A DNA stretch of 20,511 nt, taken from the NCBI GenBank assembly GCA_002751075.1, contig NAOQ01000028.1, positions 146,300-166,810 of the forward strand. Reading direction: 5' to 3'. How positions within the stretch are numbered: the stretch's first letter is position 1; each line of letters opens with the position of its first letter. Under the pieces are notes generated by a model. It was given only the letters and a program-made list of their open reading frames with translations, made no database searches and had not been told where the DNA came from. The stretch comes from Ichthyophonus hoferi. Taxonomy: Eukaryota > Opisthokonta > Ichthyosporea > Ichthyophonida > Ichthyophonidae. This document shows positions 1 to 9,643 of this stretch, piece after piece. The translations under genes and the position numbers were made by a program.

Positions 1-37
1 TTTCCCTCTCTCCATCTCCCCCTCCCCACCCCCATAG

Positions 38-3000
38 TACGGTAAAGACTCGGTTGCTATGTCTCGGAATATTAGCTCCAAGTCTGAGTCCCAGTGTCGT
101 AACTTCTTTGTTCATTATCGTCGCCGCCTGAATCTTGACACCTATTTGGACGAGTATAACCGTAGTGTTGCGGTGTGTGCTGGCTCTTATATGTGGCTAT
201 GTTTTTATTACTATATATGGCTGTTTTTATTATTATATATGGCTGTTATTATTTTTATATGGTTCTGTTTTTATCTTTGTATATGGCTATGCTTTTGTTT
301 CTATGTATGGTTATGTTTTAATTCTATATATGGCTATGTTGTTATTTCTATATATGGCTCGGTTTTTATTTCTATATACGGCTATGTTTTTATTTCTACT
401 TTTATTTATGTGTATGTAGTATATTCACCTCCATACACCTATATCATTTTTCTATTTCTACACACTGTTATCTACCTCTTACCGACCTTCCCTTGGGTCT
501 CTGTAGAGGGCAGAAAGGGAAGAGAGAGAGAGAATGGAATCACAGGCTAGGAGAGAGGCTGGTAGACCGTCTGAGTTTGAAAGGGCTGCTACCATAGCAC
601 TGCATAGCCAGAGAGAGAGACGACAGTGCGAGGTAGAGTACCAGAGATGTTTGATATAGGGTTGAATGGATAGTAGGTAGTAGATAGTAGATAGTAGATA
701 TAGTTACCATAGTTTGCGTGAGGGCATGGAATTTATGTCACTCTCTATGGCTGTTGTCATGGTAATAATGGGGTAGGATGGTTGTGATATTTTAGTGAAT
801 TAAAATTTCTCATATGATTGGATGATCCGAACGATAGTTCTGTGAAGATATGTAGGTGGGTAACTGGAGAGAGAGAACCAATAAGAGGGAGAGGGAGGAA
901 TGGAAGACGGTGGAGTTTGATTGGATAAATGGTTGCTCTCTTTCTCTTGTATCTCACTGTTTTTCATCTTGCTAATTTATTCATGTATATTATTTACATT
1001 CATTTATAGATTATACACATCCATATATACATACATATACACATACATATTCATATATAAATATATACATATAGGATGGGTTTGGCTGGGCCAATGAATC
1101 GCAGACTCCTACGTCGTCCAATGAATCACCCCAATCACATGGAGGAGAAACGAAGAGAAAGAAGCGGGGCAGACCAAGGAAAATAGTGAATGTGGACGAC
1201 AGTGATGACGACATTCCATTACTAAAAAGGCCATTATCTGCATCTACTATGTCATTATCTCCCTGTCCTTCCAGTCGCAACTCCTCCTCATTGGCTACTC
1301 CGAACACCACTGATGACGAAACAGCCTTGCAGGGATTGGCCACTGATAAAGATAGGGAAAGGGAGAAAGCATGTGAAAAAGATCGAGGGAGAAAGAATAG
1401 AAGAGGTTGGAATAGGCTCAAGATTCCTGACCCTGTCGGCGTTTCACGTGATTCTATTGGTCATTCGTCAGGCCTGGCTCACCCCAACCAGTCATATGGG
1501 AATGATTTAATTGGTGTAGAACTGGTGAAAAAGAGTAAATACCCTCCCTCTCGCCTTAGATCTGGCAAAACGATTGGTTCTAAAGGAGCCAGAGGAAGTA
1601 ATAACATGCGTTCATTGGTTGGTGATGAGGTTACGTGGGAGTGGGCTGGGATGCCTGGAAAGGAGCGGAGGAATAGTATAGATAGAGATAATAATACAAT
1701 TAAAAAGGACACACACGACCTAGAAGATATGGCTACAGTAGGAGAGATAGGCAAGAGTACTGAGGGAGGAGAGGGGAAAGAAAGGAAAGAGTGGAAAGAG
1801 AAAGAACGTAGGGAGAGGGAGAACGAAAACGAGAACGAGAGAGAGACAAGTATAAACATAAACATGGCAGGGATTAAGACGGAGAGAGATGAAGACGTAG
1901 AGGTTGATATAGACAATGAGATGGGGGCAGATCCAGACCTGGCTCCTTTTCCTTCTTCAGATTCTCCGTTGGCTTCTTGTTCATCACACAGTGTCAAGAA
2001 TCACGTGTTAGTGCCGTTGAAGAGAGGGAGAGGTCGACCCAGAAAACATTCTCTGCTTGATATTGAACCAATAGGTGATGGTCCTGACCTGAAAATTGGC
2101 GATGAGGATCAGAGTAGAGAGGAGGATTTTAAGCAAATTTTAGATAATGAGAAGATTAAGATATTAGATATATATGCAGTAAAAAATCAACGTGAGAGCG
2201 TAAAAGAAATGACTATAGATGGAGAGAAAGAAAATATGGAACGGAAAGATAATGGAGTTAAAAGAGAAAGGGATATGAAACGTGAAGAAAAAGAGAAAGA
2301 AAAAGTTGTTGTGTCAGATGATTTGGGTATAGAAGAACGGCCTATTAAGGTAGAGTTGGATAGTGAGGCGGCAAACATGGAGTATGTTGAGGGAAATGTT
2401 GTGGAAAAGAAAGAAAAAGAGAAAGGGAAAGGGAAAGATCAAGAGAGAAAAAAGAAAGACCTGAACTGTGGGGTAGAAAGAGAAAGAGATAAAGAAAGAG
2501 AAAGAGTGAAAGAAAAAACAAAACGAAACTCTCCCGCACCCATTTTATTAAATCAAGATGGTCAGCCAAGTCGTGTTTCAATTGAATGGAAAACAAAAAT
2601 ATATTTAGATAATAACAACTTTGGCAAAGGCTTAGAGGGGGGCTCCTTAGAACACCAATATCAACTCCCCCTAGAGCAGAAGAAAGTCCCCTCTCCCCAA
2701 TATTCATCTAGTGAGCTCCCACGGAAATTTGGAAAGGATGAACAGGAGGTACTAGGGAGACAGCTTTGGGGCAGACTGGGTGTGGCAATTACAAAGCATG
2801 CTATCTTAGCCTATCATATTATCCTATTAAGATATATAATAGCTATAGACTACACTTATTGCATTATATTTCTAGGAGGGGCGTTCTATTTGGTGGTTAG
2901 GCCATTTTAATATATTTATTTGTGAGAATAGTTCACTATATATATAGCTGCTACTAAGCCTTCCTATCTTTATGCTTATATATATATATTTGCTTATGTG

Positions 3001-3990
3001 TGTGTGTATGCATTGGTTAAAATTAGAAGAACTGACATCTCATTGGCTCCCCCAGATAAAAGACGTGGTTTGGATTAGTCCAGATATGCCGTCACCTCAG
3101 CTTCCCTCTGAGAAGATATGCAGTGACTATGTGTGCACTGGTACAGGACAGGCACCCCCAGAGGAGGTAGGCGGATGTGTGTATGTGTATGTGTATGTGT
3201 ATGCATATGTATGTATGAATGAATGAAGGTCGACCTATGAGAGTCGATTGAAATCTAGTAGTAGAGAGATGTGGAAAACTATTATTGTGTGGGAAGTTAG
3301 TATATACACATTTATATATGCATATACATATATATATATATAAGATAGCTCTATATCGGCTTGCGTATGCGTGTACGTATGAGTACCAATCAAATCAGTT
3401 GTACACATCTCTGTGTGATTCAATAGGAAGGGGTGTGCAGTAATACTGGACCAATTAGGAAAGGGGGAGAGAATAAGTGTGGTAACATTTCAATAGAGGT
3501 CAATAGAATTGGATGAACTAGTTTATTAAAAACACCGGGCCAATCTCTTTTCATCTTTGTAGGGGATCTTTGTTCTTGACCAATCCAAAATGAACAAAAA
3601 GCATAGCAACAACCACTAAGAGCTACAAATCTAGAGAGTGTAGGTAAGGGTTGTAAGTGAATATGCGTGTATGTGGGAGAAAGGGAAGGGCAGGGGTTGT
3701 GATTGGAAGATGTACGTATATATATATATATATAGTATATAGTATATAGTATATGGTGTATGGTGTATGGTATATGGTATATAATGAATAGAGATAAAAG
3801 ATATTGTATATAGTGGGTGTACAGTAGGTAATGCTTGGTATTTTGATATATTATAGTAATATTTTCCTTTTTGTAACTGCTAATTTACGTACAGGAGCTC
3901 TACCAATCCCCCCCTCCCATTGTAGCTCCAAATTTAATCAACGAATTACGCCCGCATCTGCAACCGTTTTGGTCGAATCACAGCCAATAG
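38..3990 (+). CDS. SANT-domain / AT-hook chromatin protein, 3' part (5' end outside window)
   Basis: Proposed exons are 38-172, 507-632, 1075-2748, 3056-3166 and 3895-3990, all joined in phase 0 with GT/AG ends, giving 713 codons and a TAG stop. The first exon encodes the end of a SANT domain (YGKDSVAMSRNISSKSESQ, then CRNFFVHYRRRLNLD), close to the SANT of NCoR/SMRT, CoREST and fungal Snt1 corepressors of histone deacetylase complexes. Exon 2 is an Arg/Glu-rich helix-like linker. The long exon has two AT-hooks, KKRGRPRK (core at 1165-1182) and RGRGRPRK (core at 2029-2046), which bind the minor groove of AT-rich DNA. Between and after them are Lys/Glu/Arg-rich, probably disordered segments. 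The C-terminal exons (IKDVVWISPDMPSPQ; PPIVAPNLINELRPHLQPFW) match nothing I recognise. Likely nuclear. Gene and SANT identity are solid; exact family and the last two exons are inference. Confidence 0.72.
187..400 (+). repeat. About 24-bp intronic minisatellite
   Basis: About nine diverged units of roughly 22-24 bases, near the form TATATATGGCTATGTTTTTA plus TTTC, fill much of the first intron (173-506) of the SANT gene. Units differ by point changes and one- or two-base length changes. The array is free of stops in more than one frame. Confidence 0.8.
664..705 (+). repeat. TAGTAGA-type microsatellite
   Basis: Short imperfect run of TAGTAGGTAGTAGATAGTAG-like units in the 633-1074 intron of the SANT gene. 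The rest of that intron is plain AT-rich sequence plus GA-rich patches near 865-900; no exon was seen in it. Confidence 0.6.
3171..3226 (+). repeat. TGTATG tandem run
   Basis: Imperfect TGTGTATG/TGTATG run just inside the donor of the 3167-3894 intron. A partly complementary CATATACATATATA-type tract lies at about 3300-3345. Confidence 0.6.
3718..3785 (+). repeat. TA and TATATAG/TATATGG tandem run
   Basis: A dinucleotide TA run followed by heptamer-like TATATAG, TATATGG and TGTATGG units in the last intron of the SANT gene, upstream of the proposed CTAAT branch site and acceptor at 3893-3894. Confidence 0.6.
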
Positions 3991-5475
3991 CGACCTACGA
4001 CCCCGGTGGACTATTTATAAAATAACTTGAGGGGCTTATACTGAATATAGCGAACTTGACTGTGAAACTCCGCCGAGATGCCACAGTCTATGCTCATTGG
4101 TATTAATTAATAATTAATGCTAACCCTGCTTTGTTAAGTGGACTTAATGATGGGTTATCCTTTCACACCAATACGATGCGAGATTGATGATAATGAACCA
4201 ATTGGTAGTGGGAGACCATTGATAGCCGACATCTATCTCTATCTCACCCAATGAGAAAATTGATCCTATATTCTGGGCCAATGTGACATCCGCAAGATCT
4301 CGAACGAGGACTGGCTTATTTGGCATAGTTCATATATGAAAAATTGGCTCAGTATACATATATCCCTAGGTGTGTGTTGGTGCAGTGTATTGTATTACCA
4401 TTGCCTGACCAGGATTATGTACTTTGAAATTATTATAATCGTTTATCTTTCCGTTTTTATTATTATATCACTGCATTGTATGTAGCTTATAGCTTATATA
4501 CATGCATTATTGAAATTTTCTTATTTTGACGTCTTACATGATATTTTATTTCTAATATATATACATTTCTGTCTTTATTTTTTAGGTGTAATATGGGAAT
4601 GAATTTAAATTTTTTATCTGTTGGCTTGTTTAAGTATTTTCCCCCTACGAACTAAAGTATTAAAACTATACAGTGACTAAGAAAAAATAAATCAGAATTC
4701 GCCTTTGTTAAAGGTTTAACCTTGTCATGTTTTATAGTCTGCTGGTCTACAATTTGCTAATCACATAAAAAGAATGTATTGCTTGATGCGTATTTTTGTT
4801 AATACTTTGGATTGTTGGCGTATTTGTCGATGTCAGCCTCCTCGATGATTATCAGCATTATGCTGTAGGTATAATATCCTTGTAGGTGGGTAGGTAAGTA
4901 GGGGTATAGCTACATGCTATTATACTGTAATAGGTGTACCTATTATTGTTGACTTCATCCTGTGTAGTAATTATCTCACCCATGTTCAGGGTGGCAGCCG
5001 ATTATTGCAAGCAGAAATTTTTGGTATGAAAACTGTACTTCCATTACTCAACAGCACTACAGAATCAAGTGTCCCCAATCAGACTGAACCTCTTTTTACT
5101 TTTAAGATGTAGTAATTTATATATATATAAGATTTCAGAACCCAGCATTAGTGTTAGATGATTATAACTATAGTTGCCTTGCCTATAATGTAGATGTAGC
5201 TAAATTTGATGAATGGTATAATTAAAACATAATTAGAAATTAGCAAAAGGGATCACTTAGTACTAAATGTGTATTATCTTTAGAGTTTTCCATGGATATA
5301 CAATTAAAATGGGTTCTATCATTGCATCTATTTATTGAAAACAATACAATGAGTCCATGTAAAAAAAAACTCAATAAAGCAAATATATCTGTATACTTCC
5401 AGTACACATTGGGCAGACGGAATTATTATACGACATTGCTAATAAAGTGTATGTAGTAATTTACAGATCTTCTCA
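3991..5475. other. 3' flank of SANT gene and AT-rich spacer
   Basis: No convincing gene. The proximal part (to about 4350) is probably 3' UTR or flank and still shows the high CCAAT/ATTGG density of the upstream gene. An AATAAA hexamer lies at 4686-4691. A stretch at about 4965-5025 (CTGTGTAGTAATTATCTCAC onward) resembles one at about 12540-12590 (CTGTGTAGTTACAATCTCAC), suggesting two relics of one dispersed repeat. Confidence 0.45.
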
Positions 5476-5504
5476 AAAAAATAAAAAATAAAAAATAAAA
5501 AATA
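5476..5504 (+). repeat. AAAAAT hexamer run
   Basis: Tandem AAAAAT units (about four) in AT-rich intergenic DNA. Confidence 0.6.
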
Positions 5505-5602
5505 AGTAGCATATAGAGGCTTCCAATTTCTTACTAGATGCTGGGTCGTGTATATGATAACTATGTTTTAATTGTGGTTGTGTATAAACGGTTAGGTATT
5601 TT

Positions 5603-5704
5603 TAATATTAGGAGAAGCGACACTAGGCTTGACTAGTTGGCCCACTAGTAAAGTATCTGGATTATATACTTTTGCCTCTTTAAAAACTATGTGCCTAATA
5701 TGAA
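5603..5704 (-). repeat. Three-copy dispersed block, copy A
   Basis: Read on the minus strand, this block matches 16615-16715 at about 78 of 101 positions without gaps, by eye. Its central GTATATAATCCAGATACTTT segment is identical. In the shared frame it reads VYNPDTLLVGQLV, then stops soon after. Conservation of that frame in all copies points to a decayed coding repeat, probably a transposable element of unknown family. Confidence 0.6.
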
Positions 5705-7672
5705 TCTATATTAGTTACAGCGCTCAAAATTTAACTTCCAATTTTTAAAAATATTTGATAATCATTTGTCAGCTAACTATTTTTATGTTAGTTAATTACA
5801 CATACGTATATGCATGTTATCAAGAACTTCAAAAAAATTTAAAAGGCAGTTTGTTATTTTAATTTTTTTACCATTTTAAAGAGTACAGTTGATTGTATTG
5901 ATGAAGTCAATTACTTACACAATATCTACATAGATTCTTTTTAAATTAATTTTGAAAGAATTGGGACCTGTATTGCAATAACTATGAATTTTAGCTAAAA
6001 CATTGTAATTATATTTACTGTATTAGCTTTATTTTGGATACATTATTGTGGTGCTATGGCTAAAATGTGATGGAAGAAGAATCAGGCTACATTGCACATT
6101 CAGTATAATGCAATCATGGCTTTTATCTAAGACAACTCCAGCAGCTCTTATCAATGACATTACAGTCTTGCAATTGCTAGGGGGAGCAATCACAGTTTTT
6201 TATTGTTTGATAAACTGAAGCTTGTGCCCTTAACAACACACTATACAAAGAATGGCATTATGACCATCTTTATCCCACAACAGCAGAATCTCTACTGGAT
6301 CCCTTGGGAATCTCATTGAGCCATCTGCCAAAAACAATGATATTTATACCGGCTGCCCAACTAGTTGCCCTCTCCTAGCTCTATCAACTTTATGGGCTTA
6401 GTTCCCAATTTCTGGTGATTTGTTTAATAATAAAAGTGTCTTAGCCTTAGCCTATCTGCACTCTGGATATATAAGGGTACACGTTAAGATACTCTTTAAT
6501 TAGGGATTCCTTCTCTTCTAAATGGATATAAGTTACAGGGACTGAACCTATGCCTACCTATATCTAACAGCTCTTATGAAACTTATTTTCCCTGGCTAGT
6601 AGTTTAACAAATTTGCCTTCAGCCATACTAATCTATGCTTTAAATTATAGACTATATTAGTTTATTGTAAGTAATAAAAGCCCTTTACAATGTGATCAGT
6701 GCACTTAATTGGCATGTTTTCCGTCACCCCGCGTGTCATCATCAGCAGGGAGTTTACGTTGTGTTGGATCAAGTGAAATACGTTACAATGATACCTTAAT
6801 CAATTGGTTAATTAATTATTAAAATATAAAATGTTTCCTATTTATTTATTTTCAACTATTAATCAATATCAGGCAGTATTTAGCTAATATATACAGTAAT
6901 AAAGAAATTATCTATCAAACCTACGTACCAATGATTCGAATTGAGATTAGTTCCCGTATACCTATTAGTATACACTTCGATCCAAAGTCAGTCATACCAT
7001 ATCATGTACTTAAAATATGTAAGTTAACCACTGTGATTGAGACGGGGCTTCTAGTTATGTTCACACTAGTCTGCCACCTGACATAGGTAATTGTCAGGGT
7101 AGAGGTTAATCTAGATAACTACACTGCAGAAAATAAATAAAAAAGAACTTCATTTGCAATGGACACTGAAAGAAATAAGCGCAACATACTTTTACCAGTG
7201 TGGAACAAAACCGAACATAGCCATTACAACATATACTGGCAACCTCCAGGAGATTATCAATCAGACCACTAATTTTTTAAAAACTATCAACATTCCCCAT
7301 TGATACACAAATCACACCGTAATAGGAAGTTTAATATGAAGCAAAGTTTACAAGTATTTAAGACAGTTTTCACTCGCTATAGGCAATGTTTAAATAAAAA
7401 ATACTGAACTCTCCCAATAATTATTAGTTATAGAATAATAGTAACACAAACAATAAAAATTAACATTACATCAATATGAAATAAAACAATACCACATCTA
7501 AACAAAGCAACCTATTTTGTTCACACCTTCAAAAATTAACATTATCTAACCAACTGTGCCAACACTACATAAAATATCAACTTCAAAAGATAACAATTTA
7601 AATGTTTATAATTTCATCAAGCACAAAACCAGACCAGACACCTTAATTTTAATAATAAGAGAATATGAACAT
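5705..7672. other. AT-rich spacer with possible decayed repeat and RPL5 3' flank
   Basis: No gene recognised. At 6050-6450 the GC content rises. On the minus strand a short open stretch reads ADGSMRFPRDPVEILLLW, which looks like old coding DNA but is unassigned. ATTCAGTATAATGCAATCAT in this tract resembles a stretch near 16030-16060. The last few hundred bases before 7673 are the likely 3' UTR and flank of RPL5 and are plain AT-rich sequence. Confidence 0.4.
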
Positions 7673-9287
7673 TTATTCCTGCTCCTTGGCGAGCTTCTCC
7701 ATGAAGGCCTGCTGTCTCTGGCGAAGACGGTCTTTGCGCTGAGCGTAAGACAGACGAGTCTTGTGGTAACGCTTGTGGGCAAACTCCTTCTTCTCCTTCT
7801 TGGCGGGGAGAGGGTCATCGCGGATGGCCTGGTGGCAGTTGGTGTACATCTCCTCGAGCATATCACCAGAGATACCCTCCTTGATGTAAGCAGCGAACTG
7901 CTTCTTGTAACGCTCCTCGTCCTCCTCGGCAAGTTCCTCCATGAACTCGGCAACGTGGCCACCGAGAACATAGCTCTGGAGCATCTCGACGTACTCAGTG
8001 GGCTGCTCCTTGGAGTATCCGGGGAAACGCTTCTCGTTGTGAGGAACGTTGATACCACCATCAACGGCACCCTTCATGACACCGAACACCTTAGCACCAG
8101 TGCTGGTGCGGGCGAGTCCGACATCAAGGAAGCAGCGGAAGGGGCGGGGACCCTCCTCATTCTCCTCGACTTGGTAAAGTCCACCACCTTCAACCTCCTT
8201 AGCGGCCTCCTCGTTACCGGCATACTGATCGGCAAGGCCGATAGTAGTAAGAACGCGACGTGCGAGCAAAAGACCAGTGGCATATCCAGCGGCATAGTTG
8301 GTCAGTCCGACCTTGACGCCATACTTGGGGAGCTCGTGACTGTAAGCAGCCGCGAGAATGTGATCTCCCTCAAGCTTAGCGTACGCTACCTGACAAATGA
8401 TATCCTTGTTCGTGAAACGAACAATGAGACGGTACTTGGGGGTGTTGTACTTGTTCTTGTCCTGTGTCACCAGTTTACGGCGAGCATAGAAGTCGGTCTT
8501 ACCCTCTGTAAGTAATCATGTAAGAACTTGAAATACAACGCATCATTTATTAGATCTCACAAATACCCATGTAATTGTTTTAATAAAATGTAACCATCAT
8601 GGTTTTTCAAAACCTGCCAGACCTCATTGAGTAAGCAGGATTGAACTGAAATATAATGGTCTCATCAATAATTCTTCATGACTGGAGAGCTCAAGTAACC
8701 CCAAACTCAATCCAAACAATAGAAATTATGACAAACACTCTACCTGAACTATAGAGCAAAAAATACACCCTGGACATGGATGCTTCACTCGTTGGTCAGG
8801 AAAAAAAAACGCAACAATCTCAAAGCAAATCAAACTTAAACTCATTCATCTTATTGGAACATCGAGAATCAATAAATTATTATTAAAAAGCATGCTCCCA
8901 TACACCATACCAAAATAACTTGAAATACTACTTATGAAAACATTACATTATTTCAGTATTACTTACCACGGCGACGACGGTACTTGACCTGGAAGCGCTT
9001 GAAGTAAGCCTTGTTCTTGACAACCTTTACGAACCCCTGCAACGATACAGTGATCCATTAGCTCTGGTTCCAAGATATTACATTTCCCATGGTGTAAACA
9101 AGACTCTTCCGCTATAAAATATTTTATGAAGAACATTTCGCAAAGGTTGTACAAAAGTATCCAAATATGTATCCAACTGTATCCTGCAAATTATCAATAA
9201 CAACTCGGTTCCAAAAAATTATGTTAACAAAAATCGATGAAATTTATTTAGTTTTAGTCAAAAAAAACATAAGTGTTTACACACCAT
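7673..9287 (-). CDS. RPL5: 60S ribosomal protein L5 (uL18)
   Basis: Large-subunit protein that binds 5S rRNA together with RPL11 and helps assemble the central protuberance. On the minus strand the coding exons are 9285-9287 (ATG only), 8967-9036 and 7673-8505, spliced with GT/AG ends; the second junction splits the Glu codon of RRRREGKTDFYARRKL. The product is 301 residues, close to the family length (297 in human and yeast). Diagnostic blocks are GFVKVVKNKAYFKRF, NKYNTPKYRLIVRFTNKDII, SHELPKYGVKVGLTNYA, DVGLARTSTGAKVFG, KGAVDGG and RFPGY. The basic C-terminus ends MEKLAKEQE. GPRPFRCFLD and GGHVAEFMEEL are typical of fungal L5. The stop codon lies inside a GAATAAATG string, so it overlaps an AATAAA hexamer. 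Codon use favours C-ending codons, as expected for a highly expressed gene. A TOP-like CCTTTCC start lies at about 9334. Introns: 9037-9284 and 8506-8966. Confidence 0.96.
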
Positions 9288-9336
9288 GATGAATAGTAGC
9301 TTCGGCTTAAGGCTTGACCCTACACCTGGAAAGGAA

Positions 9337-9610
9337 CAGTGCGAACCTCATTGTCTCGCTTTACTATTGATGTCAAAACTACCCTGGGGCCCTATGTGTA
9401 AATTTTCAAAAAATATCTAAATATCAAACTGTAAATCATACCAATTCCGTACAGTTGTGTAGTTTATTGTTTTTATTGGCTAGATAAAGGTGATAAAAGC
9501 CCCTATACGCAATATTATTGGTGCACGTGGAATTTTCATGTTGAATGATTATTTGGGGGGGGTTATATGCTCCAGGAAGGTTTACCTCACATCGTGTGTC
9601 ATCGGAAACA
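9337..9610. promoter_or_regulatory. Shared divergent promoter of RPL5 and RPL14
   Basis: About 280 bases separate the two inferred transcript starts. Visible elements are CCAAT at 9441-9445, ATTGG at 9475-9479 and 9517-9521, a palindromic CACGTG at 9524-9529, and a GGGGCCC patch near 9385. On the RPL5 side, ACCCTACACC at about 9317-9326 lies in the 5' UTR and resembles the ACCCTA core of fungal ribosomal-protein promoter elements (HomolE, Tbf1-type). The sites are seen; their function is inferred. No clear TATA box was found on either side. Confidence 0.6.
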
Positions 9611-9643
9611 ATCTCTCTTTCCCAGGGCTTACAAACCAAGAAA

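Noticed and set aside
59-550. 163-codon frame over the window start
   Set aside because: Only 38-172 looks like protein (SANT). The rest is the minisatellite in the intron, and the next real exon (507-632) is in another frame.
1479-1997. Ser/Leu-rich minus-strand frame
   Set aside because: Shadow of the GA-rich charged exon; purine-rich coding DNA gives Ser/Phe/Leu-rich antisense frames.
3894-4025. Alternative frame for the last SANT-gene exon (GALPIPPSHCSS onward)
   Set aside because: It needs a phase-1 donor, whereas every other junction is phase 0 and the phase-0 reading ends cleanly. Kept only as a weak alternative.
4144-4326. 60-codon minus-strand frame
   Set aside because: Short, in a 3' flank, with no recognisable motif and no splice or promoter support.
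7556-8515. 319-codon plus-strand frame opposite RPL5
   Set aside because: It is antisense to the RPL5 exon. Its Leu/Val-rich sequence is the mirror of the biased RPL5 codons and resembles no family.
8506-9284. C/D-box snoRNA in the RPL5 introns
   Set aside because: RPL5 introns host snoRNAs in vertebrates, so I looked. TGATGA-like words are present on the minus strand, but no CTGA lies downstream at a suitable distance, and no good H/ACA arrangement was found.
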